Positions 36,684 to 45,411 of a DNA stretch of 64,000 nucleotides are shown piece by piece. Source of the DNA: Flavobacteriales bacterium 33_180_T64 (GTDB taxonomy: Bacteria > Bacteroidota > Bacteroidia > Flavobacteriales > Flavobacteriaceae); contig MAAQ01000005.1 of assembly GCA_002162685.1 (NCBI GenBank), positions 1 through 64,000 on the forward strand, given 5' to 3'. Within the stretch, counting starts at the first letter, position 1. Every line of letters starts with the position of its first letter. The notes below the pieces were generated by a model. That model saw only the letters and a list, made by a program, of their open reading frames with translations. It was not told where the DNA came from and did no database searches. Position numbers and translations under genes: made by a program.

Positions 36684-38315
36684 ATGTCCATTAAACAAAA
36701 GATTTTTTATGTTTTACTTATTTGCTTTCCTTTCATCAGTCGAGCACAATCCCCAGGTTTAGACGAACAGATTAATAATGCATTTATGCCCTTTGCCACT
36801 TGGTGGGAAGGGTTTATTCTCTCTACAGTGAATATTGTTGGCTATCAAATACCTATAGTTCTAATTTTACTATTGCTTGGTGCATTATTTTTTACACTCT
36901 ATTTCGGGTTTGTCAATATTAAACATTTCCCAACTGCTATTCAGGTGGTAAGAGGTAAGTATGATGAAATAGAAACTCAAAGTATCATAACGAAAACTAA
37001 TGTACATAAAATTGAAGGAGATATTATTGATACTATTAAGAATGAAGCTCATCACGGAGAAGTTAATCATTTTCAGGCATTAGCAACTGCAGTTTCAGGG
37101 ACTGTTGGTTTGGGGAATATTGCTATGGTAGCAGTCGCGATTTCTATTGGTGGTCCTGGAGCAACGTTTTGGATGATCATTGCAGGTTTATTAGGGATGT
37201 CTACAAAGTTCGTAGAATGTACTTTAGGTGTTAAGTATAGAGATATTGATAGTGAAGGCAATGTTTATGGAGGCCCAATGTATTACTTGTCTAAAGGCTT
37301 AAAAGAAAAAGGATTTGTTAAGTTAGGGAAGGTTTTGGCAGTACTATTCGCCATATTGTGTGTGGGAGCTTCTTTTGGAGGCGGGAACGCTTTTCAAACT
37401 AATCAAGCTGCGGCACAAATAATAAGTAGATTTGGCTTAGAAGGGGATTCAACGGGCAGTATGATTGGTGTTGTATTTGCGATTCTTGTCGGTATTGTGA
37501 TTATTGGTGGCATTAAGCGAATTGCCAAAGTCACAGAGAAAGTTGTACCATTTATGGCGGTATTGTATGTGGCTGCGGCTATATTTATCATTTGTTCAAA
37601 CTTTAGTTTTGTAGATGACGCCATTAGTTTAATAGTAAGCGAGGCTTTTACACCAAGAGCAACTATTACTGGTGGTTTTATCGGAGTAATGATTCAAGGA
37701 TTTCGACGTGCTGCTTTTTCAAATGAAGCAGGAGCTGGTTCGGCAGCAATTGCACATTCGGCAGTAAATACTAAATATGCGGCTTCAGAAGGCTTGGTGG
37801 GTTTATTAGAACCTTTTATAGATACGGTTGTAATTTGTACTATGACCGCAATTATTATTGTAATGTTTAATTTAGACGGGGCATTTGCTTATGGGGATGT
37901 AATAAATGGACAAGCTTTAATGGCAGACGGTAGCAGGCTAGGAGGTGTCAACTTAACATCAATGGCATTTGATAGCGCAATTCCAGGGTCCTCTTATGTT
38001 CTTGTTATAGCGGTTTCTTTATTTGCTTTTTCTACCATATTATCATGGTCGTATTACGGATTACAGTCTTGGAAATATTTATTTGGCAGAGGAAGATTAA
38101 CAGACCTTTCTTTTAAACTCTTGTTTTTGGTTTTTACAGTTTTGGGAGCTGCGATTACTTTAGATGCTGTCATTAAATTTTCTGATGCTATGATTTTGGC
38201 TTTGGTTTTTCCCAACATGATTGGATTGTTGCTTCTGTTTCCTAAGGTTAAGCAAGAATTTATTCGTTTTATTGATGCAATTAAAGTTTTTAAAATCGCC
38301 AAGACCAATAATTAA
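36684..38315 (+). CDS. sodium:alanine symporter, AGCS family
   Basis: A 543-residue transporter with 10-11 membrane helices. Family signatures: ALATAVSGTVGLGNIAMVAVAI, GGPGATFWMIIAGLLGMSTKFVECTLGVKYR (first residues), GGPMYYL and FRRAAFSNEAGAGSAAIAHS. These proteins import alanine or glycine with Na+. The N-terminus carries an extra signal-like stretch (FYVLLICFPFISRAQ) before the first family helix, and a hydrophilic insertion of ~40 residues (~95-130). Single gene. Confidence 0.93.
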   Translation: MSIKQKIFYVLLICFPFISRAQSPGLDEQINNAFMPFATWWEGFILSTVNIVGYQIPIVLILLLLGALFFTLYFGFVNIKHFPTAIQVVRGKYDEIETQSIITKTNVHKIEGDIIDTIKNEAHHGEVNHFQALATAVSGTVGLGNIAMVAVAISIGGPGATFWMIIAGLLGMSTKFVECTLGVKYRDIDSEGNVYGGPMYYLSKGLKEKGFVKLGKVLAVLFAILCVGASFGGGNAFQTNQAAAQIISRFGLEGDSTGSMIGVVFAILVGIVIIGGIKRIAKVTEKVVPFMAVLYVAAAIFIICSNFSFVDDAISLIVSEAFTPRATITGGFIGVMIQGFRRAAFSNEAGAGSAAIAHSAVNTKYAASEGLVGLLEPFIDTVVICTMTAIIIVMFNLDGAFAYGDVINGQALMADGSRLGGVNLTSMAFDSAIPGSSYVLVIAVSLFAFSTILSWSYYGLQSWKYLFGRGRLTDLSFKLLFLVFTVLGAAITLDAVIKFSDAMILALVFPNMIGLLLLFPKVKQEFIRFIDAIKVFKIAKTNN

Positions 38316-38381
38316 CTTAGTGTAGAGATTAGTCTTTAACTTGTAAACTAGGTATCTTAACCAATATTAAAATAATAGGCA

Positions 38382-38828
38382 ATGAATAAATATATTAATG
38401 TATTAGTCCCTTTTTTAGTTCTTTTAATGAGTTGCAATACTTCCAAAACAGACGATAATGTCGCGAAATGGAAGGCAGAAATCATACAGGTTGAACAAGA
38501 TTTTAACGACTTGGCTCAAAAAGCAGGCCTGCCAGAGGCATTCTATGAATATGCAGCACACGATGGGGTTATTAGAAAGAGTGGAAAATTATTTGAAGGT
38601 AAAGATGCTATTAAACAACGGATTAAAAAGGATGTAAGACCAAATGAAACACTTACTTGGAAACCTACCTTTGTAGAGGTGAGTCTTTCGGGCGATTTGG
38701 CATATACTTATGGAGATGCTACTTTTACTGTAATAGACTCCTTAGGCAACAAGAAAGCGAAAACCAGTGTGTATCATACGGTTTGGAAAAGACAAGTAGA
38801 TGGTCATTGGAGATTTGTTTGGGATTAA
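38382..38828 (+). CDS. NTF2-like (SnoaL/DUF4440-type) lipoprotein
   Basis: A 148-residue lipoprotein (lipobox LLMSC). The rest fits an NTF2-like cone: helix EIIQVEQDFNDLAQKAGLPEAFYEYAA, DGVIRKSGKLFEGKDAI, then strands LTWKPTFVEVSLSGDLAYTYGDATF and VYHTVWKRQVDGHWRFVWD (ends). Such proteins are ligand-binding or isomerase-like, and no catalytic set is certain. It lies 66 bp after the symporter and may be read through from it. Confidence 0.8.
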   Translation: MNKYINVLVPFLVLLMSCNTSKTDDNVAKWKAEIIQVEQDFNDLAQKAGLPEAFYEYAAHDGVIRKSGKLFEGKDAIKQRIKKDVRPNETLTWKPTFVEVSLSGDLAYTYGDATFTVIDSLGNKKAKTSVYHTVWKRQVDGHWRFVWD

Positions 38829-38850
38829 TGACGCTTTTGGATCATCTTCC

Positions 38851-38878
38851 TACATTTTATTTTGGCTGATAAAATGTA
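38851..38878. terminator. possible bidirectional terminator hairpin
   Basis: A perfect 10-bp stem TACATTTTAT / ATAAAATGTA with loop TTTGGCTG lies between the convergent genes ending at 38828 (+) and 39002 (-). It is AT-only and lacks a long T run, so its strength as a terminator is doubtful. Confidence 0.4.
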
Positions 38879-39001
38879 TTACGTTGACTTTCTGAAGATT
38901 AGTCGTACATGATTTTTCTTGTTTTTTCTTTACAATGTGAATAGAACACTGAAAACATTAAATTTTATTCTTGAAATGGTCAAACGGTTATAGAAACACT
39001 A

Positions 39002-39559
39002 TTATTTCAAACTATTTAAAGTTCTATTCAGGCTACGGGTTGTGATTCCTAAATAATTGGCAATATCATTTTTAGAAAATATTTTATCAAAATCTGGGTG
39101 AGATTCTTTTAGTTTTAAAATGTTTTTTTCGATAGAATACGATTGCTGAAAAGAATGTCTTGGGGCTTTATATCCAATTTTGTTAGCCATAGCTTTTATA
39201 ACAAACCTATTAAATACAGGATCATTTTCTAGTAACTCATTATAATGTTGATGAGAGATTTTATAAACATCAACTTTAGTAATTGCTTCGATAGAACAAA
39301 AACTTAAATTCCCACTAAAAACTTCTAATTCGCCAAACTCCATGCCTTCACCTAAAAATTCTTGAATAAAATCCTTTCCGTTTTCATCCGATATATAACA
39401 TTTTGAAATTCCTTCTTTGATAATGTATAATGAGTGATACCGTTTATCTTGTTTTAAGATAAGCGCTTTGGAATGGTACTGTTCTAGTATGAAATAGTCA
39501 GGGAATTTTTTATATAATAGTTCAATATATGTTAAGAAATCAATGTCTTTTCTAATCAT
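39002..39559 (-). CDS. Crp/Fnr-family transcriptional regulator
   Basis: A 185-residue product. The cyclic-nucleotide-binding fold spans ~25-115 (YIIKEGISKCYISDENGKDF, GEGMEFGELEVFSG) and a short helix-turn-helix ~140-185 (FSKNDIANYLGITTRSLNRTL). The arginine and glutamate set needed to bind cAMP is not clearly present, as is usual for Bacteroidota members. It is divergent from the HD/MFS operon at 39655, and a perfect palindrome lies 14 bp before its ATG. Confidence 0.88.
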   Translation of the reverse strand: MIRKDIDFLTYIELLYKKFPDYFILEQYHSKALILKQDKRYHSLYIIKEGISKCYISDENGKDFIQEFLGEGMEFGELEVFSGNLSFCSIEAITKVDVYKISHQHYNELLENDPVFNRFVIKAMANKIGYKAPRHSFQQSYSIEKNILKLKESHPDFDKIFSKNDIANYLGITTRSLNRTLNSLK

Positions 39560-39572
39560 ATGTTTTGAATTG

Positions 39573-39584
39573 GGACAATTGTCC
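39573..39584. promoter_or_regulatory. perfect 12-bp palindrome, candidate operator
   Basis: GGACAATTGTCC, in the 95-bp gap between the divergent Crp/Fnr gene and the HD gene, 13 bp before the Crp/Fnr ATG. Its symmetry fits a dimeric HTH regulator, most simply the adjacent one. Confidence 0.5.
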
Positions 39585-39654
39585 TTTTATCTAAATTCTA
39601 ATAGCAAGTCCTTTGCAGTGTAAAATTATACAATAAAATAGAATTATAAATATT

Positions 39655-40227
39655 ATGAATGCATTATTACAGCAAATCGCGTTTATTAAGGAAATTGATA
39701 AATTAAAATATATACAGCGTAAAACAAGGTTATTTAATAGTGAACGGTATGAAAATGATGCAGAGCATAGTTGGCATTTAGCCATGATGGTGTTGGTTTT
39801 AGCAGAACATAGTAATGAAGAAATTGACATTTTAAAAGTTTTAAAAATGGTATTGATTCATGATATTGTAGAAATAGATTCTGGAGATGTATTTATTTTC
39901 GACACAACAAAAAATCATGATAATACTGCTGAAGAGCTAAAAGCAGCTAAAAGAATTTTCGGAATATTACCAGAAGTGCAAGCAACAGAATTTATAACAT
40001 TGTGGTTAGAGTTTGAAGAAGGAAAAACCAACGATGCAAAATTTGCCAAAGCTATGGATCGTTTTGAGCCAATTTTACAAAACACATCTAATAATGGAGG
40101 AACCTGGAAAGAATACAAGGTGCCAAAAGAAAAAGTGATAGATAAAACAAAACCTGTTTCTTTTGGTTCTAAAGCTATTTGGGACTATTCATTAAACGAA
40201 ATTGAAAGACTTTTCAAAACACTTTAA
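39655..40227 (+). CDS. HD-domain phosphohydrolase (HD_3 / HDDC2-like)
   Basis: A 190-residue protein. Metal ligands appear in order: H in DAEHSWHLAMM, HD in LIHDIVEIDSGD and a later Asp in AKAMDRFEPIL. This pattern and length fit the HDDC2/YfbR-like 5'-nucleotidase group, which act on deoxynucleotides; the substrate here is inferred. It lies 6 bp before the MFS gene (one operon) and is divergent from the Crp/Fnr regulator. Confidence 0.87.
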   Translation: MNALLQQIAFIKEIDKLKYIQRKTRLFNSERYENDAEHSWHLAMMVLVLAEHSNEEIDILKVLKMVLIHDIVEIDSGDVFIFDTTKNHDNTAEELKAAKRIFGILPEVQATEFITLWLEFEEGKTNDAKFAKAMDRFEPILQNTSNNGGTWKEYKVPKEKVIDKTKPVSFGSKAIWDYSLNEIERLFKTL

Positions 40228-40232
40228 ATGTT

Positions 40233-41393
40233 ATGGCAACCAACCAAAAAATATACACAACACCCTTTGTTTTTATTTGTTTGAGTTCCTTGTTCTTTTC
40301 TGCGAGTTACAATATGTTAATTCCAGAGTTACCGAGTTATTTAAGCAACCTCGGAGGTTCAGAATACAAAGGATTAATTATTGCTTTATTTACATTAACG
40401 GCAGGTTTGTCAAGACCTTTTAGCGGAAAGTTAACTGATACAATTGGTCGTAAGCCTGTATTGATAATTGGATCCATTGTTTGTATTATTTCAGGATTGT
40501 TTTATCCAATACTTACAAGTGTTTCAGGCTTTTTATTTTTGCGATTATTACATGGGTTTTCTACAGGATTTAGTCCAACAGCAATTGCAGCTTATGTTTC
40601 AGATATTATTCCTAATAATCGTTTGGGTGAAGCCATGGGAATACAAGGATTGTGCTTTAGTGCAGGCTTAGCTTTAGGACCTGCTTTAGGAAGTTATATT
40701 AAATTGTATTCCAATTATAATGTACTGTTCTATAGCTCATCTCTTATAGCTTTATTATCTATCGTTTTAGTTTTAAAAGTAAAAGAAACTTTAGTTAATA
40801 AGCAGCAATTTCAAATACAAACACTTAAAATCTCTAAGTCAGATATTTTGGCTAAAGAAGCTTTACCAGCAGCATTAATCACTTTTATCACTTATATTGG
40901 ATTTGGCGTTATATTGACCTTAATTCCAGATTGGAGCGACCATTTAGGAATTGTCAATAAAGGAACATTTTTTATAGTATTTACAATAGCATCACTTTTT
41001 GTACGATTGATTGCGGGTAAAACTTCTGATGCTTATGGACGTAAAATTGTTATTATTATTGGATTAATTATTCTAATTCTAGCCTTAGTCTTACTTGGAA
41101 AGTTAGAAAGTATTAACGGCATGTTACTTGGCGCACTATTGTATGGATTGGCAATGGGAATCCTATCTCCAACAGTAAATGCATGGACTATTGATTTAAG
41201 CAATCCATCAGCGAAAGGAAAATCTATAGCAACAATGTATATTGCTTTAGAAGCAGGAATAGGGTTAGGAGCCTTATTTTCTGGATGGTATTATCAAGAT
41301 GTTTTAGAAAAAGTACCAGCGATATTTTATACTTGTGCATTTTTTGCCATCCTAGGATTTATTTACATGCTTTTCTATAACAGAAAGAGCTGA
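40233..41393 (+). CDS. MFS transporter
   Basis: A 386-residue protein with 12 hydrophobic segments. The loop 2-3 motif is GKLTDTIGRKPVLIIG, repeated in the second half as GKTSDAYGRKIVIIIG. LHGFSTGFSPTAIAAYVSDI and MGIQGLCFSAGLALGPALG are typical of drug/H+ antiporter-like members. The substrate is unknown. Second gene of the HD-protein operon (5-bp gap). Confidence 0.92.
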   Translation: MATNQKIYTTPFVFICLSSLFFSASYNMLIPELPSYLSNLGGSEYKGLIIALFTLTAGLSRPFSGKLTDTIGRKPVLIIGSIVCIISGLFYPILTSVSGFLFLRLLHGFSTGFSPTAIAAYVSDIIPNNRLGEAMGIQGLCFSAGLALGPALGSYIKLYSNYNVLFYSSSLIALLSIVLVLKVKETLVNKQQFQIQTLKISKSDILAKEALPAALITFITYIGFGVILTLIPDWSDHLGIVNKGTFFIVFTIASLFVRLIAGKTSDAYGRKIVIIIGLIILILALVLLGKLESINGMLLGALLYGLAMGILSPTVNAWTIDLSNPSAKGKSIATMYIALEAGIGLGALFSGWYYQDVLEKVPAIFYTCAFFAILGFIYMLFYNRKS

Positions 41394-41456
41394 GGCTTTG
41401 TTTTTTTCTTGACAATTGTTTTTTTTCGATGTTAATTAAACCGCTTGCGATTTACA

Positions 41457-41534
41457 ACGACGATAGGAGAGAAGTGACATCGAGGAACGAGATACACGAA
41501 TACTAATAAAGAGTGAGTAAATGTGTGTGAAATG
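41457..41534 (+). repeat. divergent copy (3' part) of intergenic repeat family R
   Basis: Shares CGACGATAGGAGAGAAGTG and a terminal TGTGTGTGAAATG with the copies ending at 55680 and 60030, but has an extra ~35 bp between the two blocks. It fills the 154-bp gap between the convergent MFS and LytTR genes. Confidence 0.5.
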
Positions 41535-41547
41535 AAAGTTAACTATT

Positions 41548-42243
41548 TTATAATTTTGCTAAAGCTTCCAATTTTTTAAAAACAATAACCTTATACATAG
41601 CACTCACAGGGACTTCATTATTTTCAATTAACAAATATGCTCTGGTTGCCTTTGTAACTCTATCTAAATTAGAAATATATGATTTATGTGTACGTTGGAA
41701 ATTCTCAGATAATAAAGTAGTAATATTAATAAGCGTTTCAGAGATAAGGTACATTCTTGAATCTGTATAGATTTTCAAATAATTTCCAAAACTCTGAATG
41801 TATAGAATTGATTTAAATGAAATATTAACAGGCATTCCATCATGTTTTATTTGAAGTTCTTCACTTCCCCTATTTTTTTTAGGTTGTGCTATTAAGGAGA
41901 CTGAAATTTTATTGATTGCTTTCAAAAAGCGCTCAAATTTTACAGGTTTCAATAAATAATCTACAACACCATAGTTATAACTTTCTAATGCATACTCAGA
42001 ATATGCTGTCGTTAAAATAACTTTAGGTGGGTTTACCATAGAACGCAAAATTTCCATGCCATTAAGTTCAGGCATTTCTATATCAAGAAAAATGATATCA
42101 ACTTCATTTTGCTGAGTGAAATTAATAAATTCAAGTGGATTTCCTGTGCTTAATACTAATTCAAAATTGTCAATTTTAGCACAATACTCTTCTATCACTT
42201 TACGTGCTAGTATTTCATCATCTACGATACCAATTTTAATCAT
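41548..42243 (-). CDS. LytTR-family response regulator
   Basis: A 231-residue product. Receiver: D8/D9/E10, phosphoacceptor D54 (IIFLDIEMPEL), K99 (YLLKP). LytTR domain ~125-230, with FQRTHKSYISNLDRV. It overlaps the 3' end of its kinase gene by 8 bp. The pair is divergent from the serine-hydrolase-like operon at 43490. Confidence 0.94.
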   Translation of the reverse strand: MIKIGIVDDEILARKVIEEYCAKIDNFELVLSTGNPLEFINFTQQNEVDIIFLDIEMPELNGMEILRSMVNPPKVILTTAYSEYALESYNYGVVDYLLKPVKFERFLKAINKISVSLIAQPKKNRGSEELQIKHDGMPVNISFKSILYIQSFGNYLKIYTDSRMYLISETLINITTLLSENFQRTHKSYISNLDRVTKATRAYLLIENNEVPVSAMYKVIVFKKLEALAKL

Positions 42244-43252
42244 TCCTTGTTTTTTTTAGTATTGAAACTGTTAAATCAATCGATAAATTTATACGATATG
42301 CGTTTTCCTTATCATCAATTTCTAATACGTGAGAATTAGGATATAATAGATTTAAACGTCTTCTCACATTTTCGAGACCCAATCCTTTTCTTTTCGATAC
42401 AATAACCATAGAAGGTTTTGAATTATCTACACATAAATGAAGGGTAGAGTTTTTTATAGCCACAGAAATATCAATGGTACTCTGTTCATTTGTGCTTTGG
42501 GCACCATGTTTAACAGCGTTTTCAATGAATGGGATGAGTAGCATGGGAGCAATTCTTAAGTTCAACAAATCTCCTCTAATTAAAAATTCAACATTACAAC
42601 GGTTGCTTAGTCTCTTTTCTTCGAGCAACAAATAATTTTCTATAAACTCTAGCTCTTCTTTTAATAAAACGGTATCTTTTTTAGAACTCTCCAATTGATA
42701 CCTCATTAATTCTGATAACTGCATGACAAGGTCAGGAGTTTCTGGCGATTGCTGTCTGGAAAGTGAATAAATACTATTTAGTGAATTAAATAAAAAATGA
42801 GGGTTCACCTGCTCTTTTAAATAGTTAAGCTCCATTTCCCTTTGTAATTTTTCTTTTTCAGCATTTTCTCTTTGAACAATCATATTTCTTCTTAAAAAAA
42901 AGGCTGCCATACCAGTACCAGTTGTATAAAGAAAAAAGAAAAATAATTTAGAAACGATAGGCCAGTCTTTCCCATATGTTTTAAAATAGGCCACAAGAAA
43001 TATGCTTCCAATAAGTAGTATTCCAAATAAGAAATACCTTTTTTTGTCTAGGAAATAAGGGATAAACACGAAATGATTGACCCAAATAAGACCCATGATA
43101 TAAGTTGCATATTTAAGATTCCATAAATAAAAAGAATATGGCGTATCAAAACTATCTCTTGTTAACCATCCGCTCAATATTTCAAGAATGGCTACCAATA
43201 CAAAGGCTCCTATATTAAGGAGTATGATATGCTTGAAAGATTTTTTAATCAT
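42236..43252 (-). CDS. LytS-type membrane sensor histidine kinase
   Basis: A 338-residue product. Four hydrophobic segments occupy the first ~125 residues (IILLNIGAFVLVAILEI, YATYIMGLIWVNHFVFIPYF, FLFGILLIGSIFLVAYF, LFFFFLYTTGTGMAAFFL), followed by a coiled coil. The catalytic part has NPHFLFNSLNSIYSL, N-box FIENAVKHG and G-box KGLGLENV. Partner of the regulator at 41548. Without a large external domain it may sense the membrane or an accessory protein. Confidence 0.93.
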   Translation of the reverse strand: MIKKSFKHIILLNIGAFVLVAILEILSGWLTRDSFDTPYSFYLWNLKYATYIMGLIWVNHFVFIPYFLDKKRYFLFGILLIGSIFLVAYFKTYGKDWPIVSKLFFFFLYTTGTGMAAFFLRRNMIVQRENAEKEKLQREMELNYLKEQVNPHFLFNSLNSIYSLSRQQSPETPDLVMQLSELMRYQLESSKKDTVLLKEELEFIENYLLLEEKRLSNRCNVEFLIRGDLLNLRIAPMLLIPFIENAVKHGAQSTNEQSTIDISVAIKNSTLHLCVDNSKPSMVIVSKRKGLGLENVRRRLNLLYPNSHVLEIDDKENAYRINLSIDLTVSILKKTRND

Positions 43253-43489
43253 AAACGCTTTTAGTAAATATTCAATAAAGATACTATCTACACCTACAAA
43301 TTTCCATAATTTCTTTATAAAAGCGGTATATCAATGATGAAATGGCTTCGTCATTTAATTATTGTGTTTATCCTATTTAAAATAGTAAACATGGATTATA
43401 CTCTATTTTTATCCAACATTTAATTAAAAAAACTTATATAAAATAGTAATTAACAGGCCGTTACCAGACATTTATTGACAATAAAGACT

Positions 43490-45331
43490 ATGAAAAACAA
43501 ATTAGGACTATTACTTTTAATTCTTTTTATACTAACACATAGTAGCTTTGCCCAACAAAATAATGGTCTGGCGCCTGAGGATGCAGCTAATTTAATTAAA
43601 AAGGTAGAAACGGGTCTCACAACTCGGGTATATATAGAGGGTGATTCAACATGGTCTATAGAAGACCGAATGAAACACTATGGCATTCCAGGTGTTAGCA
43701 TTGCTGTAATAAATAAAGGTAAAGTTGAGTGGGCAAAAGGATACGGTATAATGGATAAAGAAAGTAAAGCTCCTGTGACTGAGCAAACACTTTTCCAAGT
43801 ATCTACAATTGGTATGTCTTTAACTGCGTATGGTGCATTACGTCTTGTAGACCAAAATAAAGTAACTTTAAGTGAAGACATTAACAGTTATTTAAAATCT
43901 TGGAAATTACCTGATAGTGACTTTACCAAAGAACATAAAGTCACTATAAAAAACCTTTTGAGTCATTCTGCTGGAATAAACGTGCACGCCTTTTTAGGGT
44001 ATAGCACAGATGTCCCAGTACCAACACTTATAGAGATATTAAATGGAACTCCTCCAGCAAATTCAAATCCTGTCATCGTAGATAAAACACTTAATGAAAA
44101 TCTTTGGATTTCGGCTGGTGGTTATATGATTATTCAACAGATGATGATGGATATTGAAGGTAAAAAATTTCCAGAGCTAATGAATGAATTAGTGCTCCAA
44201 CCTTTAGAAATGAACAGCAGTAAGTTTAATCAATCGCTTAATACAGAACAATTAAAGAGAGCAGCAACGGGGTATTTGCGAGATGGTTCTATGGTAAAAG
44301 GTAAAAGACATATCTACCCAGAATTGGCTTCAAACGGATTATGGGCAACTGCAGAAGATCTTGCGAAATTTGTAATCAATATACAGCAAACCCTAAAAGA
44401 TAATAATCGTAATGAAGGATTATCAAAAGATATGACGGAATTAATGCTTACACCATCTTCAAAAAATCGTTACGGACAATATGGGTTAGGCTTCTCAATT
44501 TATAATAAGAAAAATGAAGTCTACTTTGAACACCACGGATGGAGTACAGGATTTTATAGTAGGATGACAGCTCATAGAGATAAAGACTATGGGGTCGTAG
44601 TGCTGACTAATAATCCTAAGTCGGCTTTTGTCTTTGAAGTGTTTCGTTCTGTTGCTCTTGCGTATGAATGGGATAATTATTTCCCTGTACATAAAAAAAT
44701 GGAAATTGAACAGTCTTTAATCGATGAAATTACTGGTAGATATCTGGCCAATGGTAGGATTGTAGACATTTTTCAAAAGGACAGTCAACTGTTCTATAAA
44801 AATATACTTGAAGTAAAAGCAGAAGAACTCATCAAAGTTTCAGATAGTAGTTTTGTTAGAAGAAATTCTAGTCGACTTATGCAATTCAAACCAAATTCTG
44901 AAAATGAAATGTTCAATTTACTATACATTAATAGCAACAATGGAACAATAGCTTCAACTTTTGTTAAGATGGATATTGATAAAAAAGAACCCGTAGAATT
45001 CATTCTTGAAGGTGATTTTGATAAAGCACTTAATGCATATAGAGCCTTAAAAGAACATAACCCAACTTATCCTACAGTTACTGAAGACTATTTAAATGGT
45101 CTAGGATATAGTTTTTTACATGAGGATAGAATGACATTATCACTAGACATTTTCAAAATGAATATGATGCTCTATCCTGATAGTTTCAAAGTATACGAAA
45201 GTTATGCAGAAGCCTGTGTGAAAATTGGAGAAATTGATCTGGCAATTAAAAATTACTCAAAAGCCCTTGAATTAAATGCTCAAAATAACCATGCCAAGGA
45301 CATGCTTAAGGAATTACAAAAAAGTGAATGA
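43490..45331 (+). CDS. beta-lactamase-fold (serine hydrolase-like) protein with lost catalytic residues, plus TPR
   Basis: A 613-residue product from the ATG at 43490 (an upstream TTG is less likely), with signal peptide MKNKLGLLLLILFILTHSSFA. The class-C beta-lactamase fold (~30-395) is clear (PGVSIAVINKGKVEWAKGYG, LLSHSAGINVH, HHGWSTGF). However, the active-site S-x-x-K reads T-I-G-M in STIGMSLTAYG, and the Tyr motif reads ISAGGY. A TPR-like C-terminus follows (YPDSFKVYESYAEACVKIGE). It is a probable pseudoenzyme in the periplasm. First gene of an operon divergent from a LytTR pair; the next frame opens at an overlapping ATGA. Confidence 0.88.
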   Translation: MKNKLGLLLLILFILTHSSFAQQNNGLAPEDAANLIKKVETGLTTRVYIEGDSTWSIEDRMKHYGIPGVSIAVINKGKVEWAKGYGIMDKESKAPVTEQTLFQVSTIGMSLTAYGALRLVDQNKVTLSEDINSYLKSWKLPDSDFTKEHKVTIKNLLSHSAGINVHAFLGYSTDVPVPTLIEILNGTPPANSNPVIVDKTLNENLWISAGGYMIIQQMMMDIEGKKFPELMNELVLQPLEMNSSKFNQSLNTEQLKRAATGYLRDGSMVKGKRHIYPELASNGLWATAEDLAKFVINIQQTLKDNNRNEGLSKDMTELMLTPSSKNRYGQYGLGFSIYNKKNEVYFEHHGWSTGFYSRMTAHRDKDYGVVVLTNNPKSAFVFEVFRSVALAYEWDNYFPVHKKMEIEQSLIDEITGRYLANGRIVDIFQKDSQLFYKNILEVKAEELIKVSDSSFVRRNSSRLMQFKPNSENEMFNLLYINSNNGTIASTFVKMDIDKKEPVEFILEGDFDKALNAYRALKEHNPTYPTVTEDYLNGLGYSFLHEDRMTLSLDIFKMNMMLYPDSFKVYESYAEACVKIGEIDLAIKNYSKALELNAQNNHAKDMLKELQKSE

Positions 45332-45411
45332 AACGAACTTTCATTTCATTTAATAGTGGTTTATGGCTGGTTCTGTATATTCTAGGAAAATATTCAATAA
45401 AAAATATAAAT

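Noticed and set aside
40202-40671. Short frames overlapping the start of the MFS gene
   Set aside because: Out-of-frame shadows; they encode no coherent hydrophobic pattern or known motif.
43253-43489. LytTR operator in the divergent gap before the pseudoenzyme operon
   Set aside because: A single GCCGTTACC resembles a half-site, but no second half-site at 20-22 bp was found.
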